From Lachnospiraceae bacterium (lineage in GTDB: Bacteria; Bacillota; Clostridia; Lachnospirales; Lachnospiraceae), in assembly GCA_017619635.1 (NCBI GenBank), contig JAFZRZ010000010.1:1-64000 (forward strand): DNA of 64,000 nt, in the 5' to 3' direction. This document shows, piece by piece, positions 9,137-18,513 of the stretch. The position numbers were made by a program, and so were the translations under genes. Below the pieces are notes generated by a model. The model worked only from the letters and a program-made list of their open reading frames with translations. It did no database searches and was not told where the DNA came from. How positions within the stretch are numbered: position 1 is the stretch's first letter; each line of letters begins with the position of its first letter.

Positions 9137-12001
9137 ATGAGTACAAAACAAACGGCAGTAAGCAGGATGTCTGCCAGACAGTATATAAGCATAAGAGGTG
9201 CTTCAGAGCATAACCTTAAGAATATCGATCTTGATATACCCAGGGACCAGTTTGTGGTCTTTACGGGACTTTCGGGTTCGGGTAAGTCTTCCCTTGCCTT
9301 TGACACCATATATGCCGAGGGTCAGAGAAGATATATGGAATCCATCTCTTCATATGCCAGACAGTTTTTGGGCCAGATGGAGAAACCACAGGTTGAGAAG
9401 ATAGAAGGTCTTTCTCCTGCCATATCCATAGATCAGAAATCGACAAACAGAAATCCACGTTCGACTGTGGGAACAGTCACTGAAGTATACGATCATTTCA
9501 GACTTCTGTTTGCAAGGATCGGTGTGCCTCACTGCCCCAACTGCGGCAAGGTCATAGAGAGACAGACTGTTGACCAGATGGTGGACAGCATCATGAAACT
9601 TCCTGAGGGAACAAGGTTCATGGTCATGGCTCCTGTTGTAAGAGGAAAGAAAGGTGAACATGCTAAAGTCATCGAAAGAGCTTCCAGAAACGGTTTTGCC
9701 AGGATAAAAGTTGACGGCAACATGTATGACCTCAGCGAGGAGATAAAGCTAGATAAGAACATAAAACATACGATAGAGATAGTGGTGGACCGTCTTGCCA
9801 TAAAAGAAGGTATAGAGACGAGACTGACAGATTCGGTGGAAACAGCGTTAAAGATAGCTGAAGGCCTGCTGGAGATAGAGATAGTTGACGGTGATACCCT
9901 GCAGTTTTCGGAAAGCCTTGCATGTCCGGACTGTGGTGTGAGCGTTCCGGAGATAGAACCAAGGAGCTTCTCGTTCAATAATCCTTACGGTGCATGCCCT
10001 GCCTGTCTTGGTCTTGGATATACCATGGAGTTCTCACCTGAACTCCTTATACCCGACAGAACACTGAGTATCCATGAGGGAGCGATATCATGTCCGGGAT
10101 GGCAGTCATCAAGCTCTGAAGGCAGCTTTACCTATGCTGTGCTGAGCGCTCTTGCAAAGGAATATAAGTTCTCGCTTGACACTCCGTTTGAGAAACTGTC
10201 TGAAGAAGTACAGGACCTCATAATATATGGAAAGAACACTAAAGAGGTCAGGGTTCATTACAAGGGTCAGAGAGGTGAGGGTGTTTATCCCATCACATTT
10301 GACGGACTCATAAGAAACATGATGCAGCGTTACAGGGAGACTGCATCCGAGACGATGAAACAGGAATATGAAGGCTATATGCACATATCACCCTGTGAGA
10401 GCTGTCAGGGAAAGAGACTGAGACCTGAGTCACTGGCAGTCACCATTAATGATAAGAACATATATGAGATCACTTCGATGTCCATAGGGACACTGTATGA
10501 TTATCTTAACAGTCTGGAACTCAGCGAGACACAAAAGATCATCGGAAAGCAGGTTCTAAAAGAGATCAGGGCGAGAGTCGGATTCCTTATGGATGTGGGT
10601 CTTGATTATCTTACTCTTTCACGTGCCACGGCTTCATTATCGGGAGGCGAGGCTCAAAGGATAAGGCTAGCAACCCAGATAGGTTCAGGTCTTGTCGGAG
10701 TGTGCTATATCCTTGATGAACCCAGTATCGGACTGCATCAGAGGGATAATGACAAACTCCTTTCAACTCTTAAGCATTTAAGGGATCTCGGTAATACGCT
10801 CATCGTTGTGGAACATGATGAGGATACCATGTATGCTGCCGATTATATCGTGGATATAGGACCCGGAGCAGGCAGTAACGGCGGAGAAGTGGTCGCAACG
10901 GGTACGGCTCAGGAGATAATGGCCATTCCTGAATCCATAACGGGACAGTATCTTTCAGGGAAAAAGAGCATACCGGTACCCGCTTCAAGAAGAAAGCCAG
11001 CAGGCTATCTTGAGATAAAAGGCGCAAAAGAGAACAACCTTAAGGATATAGATGTTAAGATCCCGCTTGGTGTGATGACCTGTGTCACGGGTGTTTCGGG
11101 ATCGGGAAAGAGCTCTCTTATCAATGAGATACTCTTTAAGAAACTCGCAAAGAAATTAAACAGGGCACGTACCATACCCGGTAAACATACAAAGATCCTG
11201 GGTATCGAGCAGCTTGATAAAGTCATAAACATAGACCAGTCACCTATAGGAAGGACTCCCAGATCAAATCCCGCAACATACACAGGTGTGTTTGATCTTA
11301 TCAGGGATCTTTTTGCGACGACTGCGGATGCAAAGGCAAGAGGTTATCAGAAGGGCAGATTCAGCTTCAATGTAAAAGGCGGAAGATGTGAGGCCTGCAG
11401 CGGAGACGGTATCGTAAAGATCGAGATGCATTTCCTGCCCGATGTATATGTTCCGTGTGAGGTATGTAAGGGTAAGAGATACAACAGAGAAACCTTAGAG
11501 GTCAAGTATAAGGGTAAATCGATCTACGACGTTCTGGACATGACTGTTGAGGAAGCGGTCACATTCTTTGAGAATGTACCGAGGATCAGCAGGATCATGC
11601 GTACTCTTTACGATGTAGGACTTGGTTATATAAAGCTAGGACAGCCCTCAACCCAGCTTTCGGGAGGTGAGGCGCAGCGAATAAAACTTGCGACTGAGCT
11701 TAGCAGGAAATCGACGGGAAGGACTATCTACATACTTGATGAACCCACGACAGGTCTTCATTTTGAGGATGTATCAAAGCTTATAGAGATACTTCAGAGA
11801 CTCACAGAGGGCGGTAATACCGTGGTTGTCATCGAGCATAATTTAGATGTCATAAAGACAGCAGATTATATAATCGATCTTGGCCCTGAAGGCGGAGACA
11901 GGGGAGGTACCGTGCTTTGTGTGGGAACTCCCGAACAGATAGCTAAGCATAAGGAGAGCTATACGGGGCAATACATAAAGAAAATGCTTGAAAAGAAATA
12001 A
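9137..12001 (+). CDS. uvrA: Excinuclease ABC subunit A
   Basis: Damage-recognition ATPase of nucleotide-excision repair, 954 residues with two ABC modules. Walker [10 protein letters not shown] opens the first and GVSGSGKSS the second; each has LSGGEAQRI; zinc-finger cysteines occur as CPNC, CPDC/CPAC and CEAC/CEVC. All landmarks are intact. CGGAG before ATG 9137 serves as RBS; a second in-frame ATG at 9167 is possible but less well placed. Operon with uvrB. Confidence 0.97.
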   Translation: MSTKQTAVSRMSARQYISIRGASEHNLKNIDLDIPRDQFVVFTGLSGSGKSSLAFDTIYAEGQRRYMESISSYARQFLGQMEKPQVEKIEGLSPAISIDQKSTNRNPRSTVGTVTEVYDHFRLLFARIGVPHCPNCGKVIERQTVDQMVDSIMKLPEGTRFMVMAPVVRGKKGEHAKVIERASRNGFARIKVDGNMYDLSEEIKLDKNIKHTIEIVVDRLAIKEGIETRLTDSVETALKIAEGLLEIEIVDGDTLQFSESLACPDCGVSVPEIEPRSFSFNNPYGACPACLGLGYTMEFSPELLIPDRTLSIHEGAISCPGWQSSSSEGSFTYAVLSALAKEYKFSLDTPFEKLSEEVQDLIIYGKNTKEVRVHYKGQRGEGVYPITFDGLIRNMMQRYRETASETMKQEYEGYMHISPCESCQGKRLRPESLAVTINDKNIYEITSMSIGTLYDYLNSLELSETQKIIGKQVLKEIRARVGFLMDVGLDYLTLSRATASLSGGEAQRIRLATQIGSGLVGVCYILDEPSIGLHQRDNDKLLSTLKHLRDLGNTLIVVEHDEDTMYAADYIVDIGPGAGSNGGEVVATGTAQEIMAIPESITGQYLSGKKSIPVPASRRKPAGYLEIKGAKENNLKDIDVKIPLGVMTCVTGVSGSGKSSLINEILFKKLAKKLNRARTIPGKHTKILGIEQLDKVINIDQSPIGRTPRSNPATYTGVFDLIRDLFATTADAKARGYQKGRFSFNVKGGRCEACSGDGIVKIEMHFLPDVYVPCEVCKGKRYNRETLEVKYKGKSIYDVLDMTVEEAVTFFENVPRISRIMRTLYDVGLGYIKLGQPSTQLSGGEAQRIKLATELSRKSTGRTIYILDEPTTGLHFEDVSKLIEILQRLTEGGNTVVVIEHNLDVIKTADYIIDLGPEGGDRGGTVLCVGTPEQIAKHKESYTGQYIKKMLEKK

Positions 12002-12048
12002 CCGTGACCGGGTTAAGTATTCCCTGTCAGGGACCGATAATAATTATG

Positions 12049-12097
12049 AATGCACGGATGCTAAATAAGGAAAACCTTAGGTAGACGTGCATTTTTT
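12049..12097 (+). terminator. Terminator after uvrA
   Basis: AATGCACG (12049-12056) pairs with CGTGCATT (12086-12093) and the hairpin runs into TTTTTT; an inner AAGG/CCTT stem closes the loop. The 208-base gap between uvrA and mbl otherwise holds a small TCCCTG/CAGGGA repeat near 12021 and the mbl promoter. Confidence 0.8.
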
Positions 12098-12142
12098 CTT
12101 TGCATTCAAGTATTAAGTTTTTATGAAATTGGATAAGCCCCC

Positions 12143-12171
12143 TTTAAAATGGCGTAAAAATCATATATAAT
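12143..12171 (+). promoter_or_regulatory. Candidate promoter of the mbl-flhO-flhP genes
   Basis: A perfect -10 TATAAT at 12166-12171 lies 38 bases before the start codon. The hexamer 17 bases upstream is TTTAAA, a poor -35 match, so an activator or another sigma factor may be involved. Confidence 0.5.
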
Positions 12172-12209
12172 ATATCAGATTATGGATGTTTATATGAAAG
12201 GGGCCTGAC

Positions 12210-13205
12210 ATGCAGGGAACAGATATAGGTATAGATTTAGGTACAGCAAGCATACTGGTTTATCTTAAGGGCAAGGGTGTTGTCTTAAAGGAGCCATCAG
12301 TAGTTGCTTTTGATAGAGATACAAACAAGATAAAGGCCATAGGTGAAGAGGCCAGACTCATGCTGGGTAGGACACCCGGTAACATAGTAGCGGTAAGACC
12401 GTTGAGACAGGGCGTTATCTCTGATTACACGGTAACAGAAAAGATGATGAAATATTTCATCACCAAAGCCGTAGGTCACAGAAGCCTTCGTAAGCCCAAG
12501 ATCGCAGTCTGCGTACCTTCAGGTGTTACGGAAGTTGAAAAGAAGGCCGTTGAAGATGCGACTTATCAGGCAGGTGCCAGGGAAGTTGCCATCATCGAGG
12601 AGCCTATAGCAGCAGCTATCGGTGCAGGTATCGACATAAGCAAACCCTGCGGAAACATGATAGTTGATATAGGCGGTGGTACAACAGATATCGCAGTCAT
12701 CTCACTTGGCGGAACAGTTGTAAGTGATTCCATAAAGATCGCCGGAGATAACTTTGATGAAGCGATAGTTCGTTATATGCGTCAGAAGCATAATCTTCTG
12801 ATCGGTGAGCGTACCGCTGAAGATATGAAGATAAAGATCGGCTCTGCATTTAAGAGAAGCGAGCCCATATATATGGATGTTAGAGGAAGAAACCTTGTAA
12901 CAGGTCTTCCCAAGACTGTAAGAGTCTCATCCGAAGACACAGAGGAAGCTTTAAGGAGCACAACTGCACAGATAGTGGAAGCTATACACGGAATCTTAGA
13001 GAAGACACCGCCGGAACTTGCAGCAGATATAGCTGAGAGAGGCATAGTACTCACAGGTGGCGGAAGCCTTTTAAGCGGTCTTGAGGACCTCATCTGCTCT
13101 AAGACAGGTATCACCACTATGACAGCAGAAGAGCCCATGACGGCGGTTGCTATAGGCACAGGCCGTTACGTTGAGTTCCTTGCAGGTTACAGAGACACGG
13201 AATAA
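12210..13205 (+). CDS. mbl: MreB/Mbl-family actin-like rod-shape protein
   Basis: Actin-like ATPase that organises wall elongation machinery. The 331 residues show phosphate-1 motif GIDLGTASILVY, IIEEPIAAAIGAG, phosphate-2 motif DIGGGTTDIAV and adenosine motif GIVLTGGGSLL. The call mbl rather than mreB rests on context: in Bacillus subtilis mbl is followed by flhO and flhP, exactly as here, and no mreC or mreD is adjacent. Strong RBS AAAGGGG precedes ATG 12210. Confidence 0.88.
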   Translation: MQGTDIGIDLGTASILVYLKGKGVVLKEPSVVAFDRDTNKIKAIGEEARLMLGRTPGNIVAVRPLRQGVISDYTVTEKMMKYFITKAVGHRSLRKPKIAVCVPSGVTEVEKKAVEDATYQAGAREVAIIEEPIAAAIGAGIDISKPCGNMIVDIGGGTTDIAVISLGGTVVSDSIKIAGDNFDEAIVRYMRQKHNLLIGERTAEDMKIKIGSAFKRSEPIYMDVRGRNLVTGLPKTVRVSSEDTEEALRSTTAQIVEAIHGILEKTPPELAADIAERGIVLTGGGSLLSGLEDLICSKTGITTMTAEEPMTAVAIGTGRYVEFLAGYRDTE

Positions 13206-13217
13206 AAAGGAGATATC

Positions 13218-13994
13218 ATGGTTAAAGGCTTGTACACCGCATACACGGGTATGCTTAATGAACAGCACAGGATGGATGTCCTCACTAACAACCTTGCGAA
13301 TTCTGACACGCACGGTTTTAAGAAGGAGGGTGCTACAAGCCAGGCCTTTGATACCGTTTTAGGATATAAGATCAAAGACATTTCTGATGCTCCCTATATT
13401 GCACGAGGCATAGGCAACATGAACCTCGGTGTAAAGATAGGCGAGAACTATACCGATTATTCCCAGGGACCTTTCAGGGTTACCGGGAACACATATGATG
13501 TGGCCATTGCCGGTGACGGCTTCTTCAATGTTGAATTCACAAACAAGGCCGGCGTAAAATCAACCAAGTATACAAGAGACGGTGCATTCACCGTGAATAC
13601 ACAGGGATATCTGGTAACCAAGGACGGTGACTATGTTCTTGATGCAAAAGATAACAGGATCAAAGTGGATCCTGTAAGAGATGTTTCCATAGATACAAGA
13701 GGAAATGTCTTCCAGGACGGTGCATCGATCGCAACTATAAAGATCACCGATTTTGAAGATTACAATTATCTTGAGCATTACGGAGAGAACTACTATCAGC
13801 CGGTCCAGGGTGCAAAAGAAAAACCGGCGGATTATTCGATAAACCAGGGATATCTTGAAACATCAAATGTGCAGGTGGTACAGGAGATGGTTGAGATGAT
13901 AAGCGTTTCACGTCAGTATGAGAGCAATCAGAGGATAATAACAACCATAGATTCAACGCTTGAGATAGCTTCAAAGCAGTTGGGCAAGGTCTGA
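13218..13994 (+). CDS. flhO: Flagellar hook-basal body protein, FlgF-like (FlhO)
   Basis: A 258-residue distal/proximal rod component. The N-terminal rod signature NNLANSDTHGFKKEG and the C-terminal signature (LETSNVQVVQEMVEMI, SRQYESNQ) are intact; such proteins assemble as a helical rod through these two ends. It is one of two paralogous rod genes after mbl. Exported by the flagellar type III apparatus, so no signal peptide is expected and none is seen. Confidence 0.9.
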   Translation: MVKGLYTAYTGMLNEQHRMDVLTNNLANSDTHGFKKEGATSQAFDTVLGYKIKDISDAPYIARGIGNMNLGVKIGENYTDYSQGPFRVTGNTYDVAIAGDGFFNVEFTNKAGVKSTKYTRDGAFTVNTQGYLVTKDGDYVLDAKDNRIKVDPVRDVSIDTRGNVFQDGASIATIKITDFEDYNYLEHYGENYYQPVQGAKEKPADYSINQGYLETSNVQVVQEMVEMISVSRQYESNQRIITTIDSTLEIASKQLGKV

Positions 13995-14040
13995 TATAGA
14001 ATCGCATAGATAACGGCTATTGAGAGAAGGAGGTTGGCAC

Positions 14041-14862
14041 ATGGTAAGATCTTTATGGTCGGCAGCAACCGGCATGATCGCACAGCAGACAAATGTAGAT
14101 ACGATCGCGAACAATCTGGCAAATGTCAATTCAACTGGATATAAAACAGAAGTTGCAGAGTTTAAATCCCTGCTCTATCAGGAATTGCAGTCCAAGACCA
14201 CAACGGCTAACGGTGATAACAAGCCCATAAGCGCACAGGTTGGTCTGGGTGTGCGTAATTCTTCGATAACGACCATATTTAAACAGGGACCGCTCCTTGC
14301 TTCGGAATCTGATACAGCTTTTGCGGTTGAAGGAAAAGGTTTCTTCGCGGTAAAAGGTGAGGATGGTGTTACCAAGTATACAAGAAACGGTGATTTCAGA
14401 TTCAATACCGGACAGGGATCCACACTTGTGCTTTCCACATCTAACGGACTTCCGGTACTCGATACGACAGGCAAGGCGATATCTATAAACACAAGCCAGT
14501 ATGCGGCGAACAAGATATCGGTAAATGCCAACGGACAGCTGTGTTATCCTGATGCGCAGAACAATCCCCAGCCGATGGGAATAACGATAGGAATGTATCA
14601 GTTCAACAATCCTTCGGGACTTGAAAAGACAAGCGATACCCTTTATATCCCTACTGCAGCGAGCGGTGCTGCTATGAACGAGGCAACAAACAACAATCTG
14701 GACAAGAGTGTTATCCGTCAGGGATATCTGGAAGGTTCCGGTGTTCAGATCGTTGATGAGATGGTAAATATGATCGTTGCTCAGAGAGCATACGAGATGA
14801 ACGCAAAGGCGATAACTACCACAGATTCCATGATGGAACTCGCAAACAATCTTAAGAGGTAA
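14041..14862 (+). CDS. flhP: Flagellar hook-basal body protein, FlgG-like (FlhP)
   Basis: A 273-residue rod protein with the family signature NNLANVNSTGYKTEV near the N-terminus and GSGVQIVDEMVNMI with QRAYEMNAKAI near the C-terminus. ATG 14041 is preceded by AAGGAGG and preferred over TTG at 14020. It follows flhO after 46 bases and sits four bases before the rod-binding protein, so the three are likely one transcript. Assignment as FlhP rather than FlgG comes from gene order. Confidence 0.9.
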   Translation: MVRSLWSAATGMIAQQTNVDTIANNLANVNSTGYKTEVAEFKSLLYQELQSKTTTANGDNKPISAQVGLGVRNSSITTIFKQGPLLASESDTAFAVEGKGFFAVKGEDGVTKYTRNGDFRFNTGQGSTLVLSTSNGLPVLDTTGKAISINTSQYAANKISVNANGQLCYPDAQNNPQPMGITIGMYQFNNPSGLEKTSDTLYIPTAASGAAMNEATNNNLDKSVIRQGYLEGSGVQIVDEMVNMIVAQRAYEMNAKAITTTDSMMELANNLKR

Positions 14863-14866
14863 TTAG

Positions 14867-15226
14867 ATGGGACAGATAGATCTTAACGGATTGACAAGTG
14901 GATACAGCGATTATATGAGTGCCACCGTCCAGAATGCTACTGCGGAGAAGCTAAAATCCGTGGCGGGTGCCGATTATTCGAAGGCAACGGATGATGAGCT
15001 CATGAAGGTGTGCAAAGAGTTTGAGAGTTACTTCCTTGAACAGGTCTTCAAGGAGATGAACAAAACGGTACCAAAGAGTGATTACTCCAGCCAGAGCACA
15101 TCGAATCTCGTTGATTATTTCAAAGAGAATACGATCAAGGAACTGGCTAGTCAGTCAACAGAGCAGAACAGCCTGGGATTGGCTCAGATGCTTTATGAAC
15201 AGATGAAGAGAAACGTAGAGATGTGA
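14867..15226 (+). CDS. flgJ: FlgJ-type rod-binding protein
   Basis: A 119-residue protein consisting only of the rod-binding domain: KVCKEFESYFLEQVFKEMNKT, then LVDYFKENTIKELA and GLAQMLYEQM. In enterics FlgJ also carries a C-terminal muramidase; that half is absent here, as in many Gram-positive relatives. It probably caps or guides rod assembly together with the two upstream rod proteins. The symbol reflects domain similarity only. Confidence 0.8.
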   Translation: MGQIDLNGLTSGYSDYMSATVQNATAEKLKSVAGADYSKATDDELMKVCKEFESYFLEQVFKEMNKTVPKSDYSSQSTSNLVDYFKENTIKELASQSTEQNSLGLAQMLYEQMKRNVEM

Positions 15227-15231
15227 TTAGG

Positions 15232-15259
15232 ATGCTTGAACTCTTAGGGGTTCAAGCAT
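15232..15259 (+). terminator. Hairpin at the flgJ-recD2 junction
   Basis: ATGCTTGAAC (15232-15241) and GTTCAAGCAT (15250-15259) form a perfect 10-bp stem just after the flgJ-type gene. The T-run that follows is short (TTTAT), so it may be a weak terminator or an RNA structure that limits recD2 translation. Confidence 0.5.
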
Positions 15260-15276
15260 TTATCATGATAGAGACA

Positions 15277-17511
15277 ATGGATAAACTGAGCGGAGTCATA
15301 GACCATTTCCTGTACAGGAACGAGACAAACGGATATGGTGTTATGGAACTAACAACTGAAGATGATGATGTTATCTGCGTAGGGACACTCACAGGCTTTG
15401 ATGAGGGTGAGATGGTCGAGGTGACAGGAGAGTATGTAATACATCCGACATACGGAATGCAGCTCAAACTCGAGACTGTCAGAGCCATACTTCCCACAGG
15501 TATCATAGGTATAGAAAGGTATCTGTCATCAGGAATCATCAAGGGAGTCGGTCCCAAGATGGCAAAGCGCATAGTCAGCGAATTCGGTGAGGATACTCTA
15601 AAAGTAATAGAAGAGGAACCGCAAAGGCTTGTTAAGATCAAGGGTATCAGTGAAAGGATAGCCCAGTCTATCTGTGAGCAGGTCGTTGGAAAGAAAGAAC
15701 AGCAGGATGCTCTTGTCTTTTTGGCCCAGTACGGTATAAGCCAGACGCTGTCCATAAAGATATATGAGGCGTTTGGCAATCTTTTGTACGGGATAATAAA
15801 GGATAATCCCTATAAGATAATAGAAGAGGTTGACGGAGTCGGTTTTAAAAAAGCGGATGAGATCGCAAGAAAAGCCGGCATCAGGATCGATTCTGAGTTC
15901 AGGATACAGAGCGGAGTGGTATATACACTCTCACAGGCCATGAATGACGGACATACATATCTGCCAAAGCAGGAACTCATAGAAAGATCTGTGGATCTTC
16001 TCAAAGTCGAAGCAGCGGATGTTGAGATGCAGATGGCAAACCTTATCATGGATAAGAAGCTGATAGCAAAGCAGGAGAATGACAGTACAAACTGTTATAT
16101 ACCGTTTTTGTATCATCAGGAACTGGCTGTGGCTTCCATGATAAGAGAGATCGGTACCAGTCAGATGATAAGAGATGATGATCATCTGGCAAAACGTGTT
16201 GACGGCATCGAAAAGGAACTGGGTATTACTCTGGATGAGATGCAGAGAAAAGCAGTCCTCTTATCCATGCAGTCGGGCGTCATGATAATAACGGGAGGTC
16301 CGGGAACAGGTAAGACCACAACCATAAATGCGATAATAAGATGCATAGAGAAAGAAGGACTTGATGTCATGCTGGCAGCACCTACGGGAAGGGCAGCCAA
16401 GCGTATGACCGAGGCCACAGGATACGAAGCCAAAACAGTTCACAGGATGCTGGAATTAAACGGTTCCATATCCGAGAGCGGAAGGTCTGTGTATTTTGAG
16501 AGAAACAGCGAGAATCCCCTCGAAGCGGACGTGTTTATAATAGATGAGATGTCTATGATAGATATCCAGCTGTTCAATGCGCTGCTTAAGGCGATACCTG
16601 CCGGAGCCAGACTGATCCTTGTCGGAGACGTGAACCAGCTTCCAAGTGTCGGACCGGGACAGGTATTAAGGGATCTTATATCTTCCAAATGCTGTCCGAC
16701 TGTTGTTTTGAATCATATCTTCAGACAGGCTGAGAAGTCAGATATAGTCATAAATGCCCATAAGATAAACAGGGGTGAGGACATAAGGCTGGACACCGAC
16801 AGTAAGGATTTTTTGTTTTTGGAGAGAAAAGATGCCAATGTCATATATAAACACATGGTACAGCTTATAACCGAGAAACTGCCGGATTATGTTGAAGCAT
16901 CGCCCTCCCAGATCCAGGTGCTCACTCCCACGCATATTGGTCCTCTAGGTGTGGAGGCTTTAAACGGAATCTTACAGAATTATATCAATCCACCGGATCC
17001 CAAAAAACGCGAAAAAGAGTTTGGGGACTGCATCTTCAGGGAAGGCGACAAGGTCATGCAGACCAAGAATAATTATTCGCTCGAATGGGAGATAACGGGA
17101 AGGAATAACATAGTAATAGATAAGGGAACGGGTGTCTTTAACGGAGACGTGGGGACCATTATTCAGATACAGCCCTCTGAAGGCTTCATATGTGTTGAAT
17201 ATGATGAGAGAAGAAGGGTGAGATATGGTTTTGACGGACTGGATGAGCTCGAACTTGCTTACGCCATAACGATACACAAGTCCCAGGGAAGCGAATATCC
17301 GGCCGTTATCATGCCGTTATTGGGAGGCCCTAAACCGTTACTGACAAGGAATCTTCTTTATACGGGAGTCACAAGGGCAAAGCGCTGTGTCATGATACTT
17401 GGCAGCAGGGATACAGTCAATACCATGATACGCAATGAGAGTGAAAAGAAAAGATATACCGGATTATATATGCGCATCAGGGAAGTGATGGGAGATTCAT
17501 GTGCTGTATGA
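15277..17511 (+). CDS. recD2: RecD2-type ATP-dependent DNA helicase
   Basis: 5'-3' superfamily-1 helicase of the RecD2/YrrC group, which acts without RecBC in replication-fork and mismatch-related repair. The C-terminal two thirds hold Walker A GGPGTGKTT, Walker B IDEMSMID, AITIHKSQGSE and YTGVTRAKR; the N-terminal third has the OB-like start and helix-hairpin-helix repeats (GPKMAKRIV, GVGFKKADEIARKAG) that define RecD2. The start is uncertain: ATG 15277 and 15265 lie just past a stable hairpin, while GTG 15223 overlaps the previous stop. About 744 residues from 15277. Confidence 0.88.
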   Translation: MDKLSGVIDHFLYRNETNGYGVMELTTEDDDVICVGTLTGFDEGEMVEVTGEYVIHPTYGMQLKLETVRAILPTGIIGIERYLSSGIIKGVGPKMAKRIVSEFGEDTLKVIEEEPQRLVKIKGISERIAQSICEQVVGKKEQQDALVFLAQYGISQTLSIKIYEAFGNLLYGIIKDNPYKIIEEVDGVGFKKADEIARKAGIRIDSEFRIQSGVVYTLSQAMNDGHTYLPKQELIERSVDLLKVEAADVEMQMANLIMDKKLIAKQENDSTNCYIPFLYHQELAVASMIREIGTSQMIRDDDHLAKRVDGIEKELGITLDEMQRKAVLLSMQSGVMIITGGPGTGKTTTINAIIRCIEKEGLDVMLAAPTGRAAKRMTEATGYEAKTVHRMLELNGSISESGRSVYFERNSENPLEADVFIIDEMSMIDIQLFNALLKAIPAGARLILVGDVNQLPSVGPGQVLRDLISSKCCPTVVLNHIFRQAEKSDIVINAHKINRGEDIRLDTDSKDFLFLERKDANVIYKHMVQLITEKLPDYVEASPSQIQVLTPTHIGPLGVEALNGILQNYINPPDPKKREKEFGDCIFREGDKVMQTKNNYSLEWEITGRNNIVIDKGTGVFNGDVGTIIQIQPSEGFICVEYDERRRVRYGFDGLDELELAYAITIHKSQGSEYPAVIMPLLGGPKPLLTRNLLYTGVTRAKRCVMILGSRDTVNTMIRNESEKKRYTGLYMRIREVMGDSCAV

Positions 17512-17590
17512 TCACAGGTTTATTTAGGACAATGTGCGCCAAAATGCGCCAAAAACCTTAAAAAAGCTTTTAAACTGACCGGAAATGATG

Positions 17591-17618
17591 TAAACTTAAA
17601 AAAGGTATGTGTTGATTA
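17591..17618 (+). promoter_or_regulatory. Possible sigma-28-like promoter
   Basis: TAAA (17591-17594), 16 bases, then GTTGATTA (17611-17618) resembles the flagellar sigma-28 pattern TAAA-N15-GCCGATAA at 5 of 8 positions in the -10 box, with one extra spacer base. The next gene is flagellar. The same 150-base gap also contains two tandem copies of TGCGCCAAAA at 17535-17554. Confidence 0.25.
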
Positions 17619-17661
17619 AACATAACAAAATGAAGGTGGTTTTCTAGGTGGAGGTAAAGAC

Positions 17662-18078
17662 ATGGATGTAAGAACCTGCAGAAGATGCAAAAAACTTTTC
17701 AATTATGTTGTTGGTCCTATAATCTGTCCTGTATGTCGTGATGAGATCGAGCAGGAATTTCAGGTTGTAAAGAAGTATATAGATGAGAACCGTAACTGTG
17801 ATATAAACGAAGTCGCAGAGGCGTGTGAAGTTGATCCTCAGCAGATCAGACAGTGGATAAGAGAGGATCGCCTTCAGTTTTCTGAGGATTCCATGGTCGG
17901 ACTCAACTGTGAGCTTTGTGGTACCATGATAAGATCAGGAAGATACTGCGATAAGTGCAGAACACAGATGACAACGAATCTCAATAAAGCATTTGGAATA
18001 GATCCGAACAAGAAGGCGGCATCGTATGACGCACCCACATCAAAGGGAAGCGCGAAGATGAGATTCCTTGAGCAATAG
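17662..18078 (+). CDS. TIGR03826-type (YvyF-like) flagellar protein
   Basis: A 138-residue cytoplasmic protein with two zinc-binding cysteine clusters, CRRCKKLF...CPVC near the N-terminus and CELC...CDKC near residues 92-112, around a MerR/HTH-like helix pair (NEVAEACEVDPQQIRQWI). This layout matches the YvyF family found in flagellar operons next to flgM and flgK in Bacillus. The function is not firmly established; a regulatory or chaperone role has been suggested. A good RBS (GGAGGT) precedes it. Confidence 0.82.
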   Translation: MDVRTCRRCKKLFNYVVGPIICPVCRDEIEQEFQVVKKYIDENRNCDINEVAEACEVDPQQIRQWIREDRLQFSEDSMVGLNCELCGTMIRSGRYCDKCRTQMTTNLNKAFGIDPNKKAASYDAPTSKGSAKMRFLEQ

Positions 18079-18090
18079 GAGCATTTTGAT

Positions 18091-18495
18091 ATGGTGGATG
18101 AGACCAAAGTCAGGGTAATGACAAGACTTGCCGCATATGAAGAAGGTACAGGCAAGAAATATCTTCCCATTGGACAGTATTTCAGAGTTGATTTTATTTT
18201 TATGCAACTACTGAAGTCATTTATATATGGTACACTAGCTTTCGCTGTTGTGTTTGGCCTGATGGCTCTGTGTAATTTCGAGACTTTTCTCGAGGGTATC
18301 TATGATATAGATCTCATGGAATTCGCCAGACACTGGGCAAAGGTATATGTCGTAGGCATGATACTTTATCTGGTGCCTACATATATATGGGCGGTATATA
18401 AGTTTACCAAGGCAAAAAAGAGCCTGAATTCGTATATCTCGGTCATGGATAAACTTAGTAGAAAGTATTACGAGAGTGAAGAGACCAAAAAATAA
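18091..18495 (+). CDS. Unknown two-helix membrane protein
   Basis: I do not recognise this 134-residue protein. It has a charged N-terminus of about 35 residues, one membrane segment near 39-63 (FIYGTLAFAVVFGLMAL), a second near 86-108 (VYVVGMILYLVPTYIWAVY) and a charged C-terminal tail. ATG 18091 follows AGGAG at good distance. The 12-base gap from the YvyF-like gene and 18 bases to the next membrane gene suggest a shared transcript leading into cdaA. It may act with the following protein. Confidence 0.6.
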   Translation: MVDETKVRVMTRLAAYEEGTGKKYLPIGQYFRVDFIFMQLLKSFIYGTLAFAVVFGLMALCNFETFLEGIYDIDLMEFARHWAKVYVVGMILYLVPTYIWAVYKFTKAKKSLNSYISVMDKLSRKYYESEETKK

Positions 18496-18513
18496 GTTAA
18501 GGAAGATTTACTG

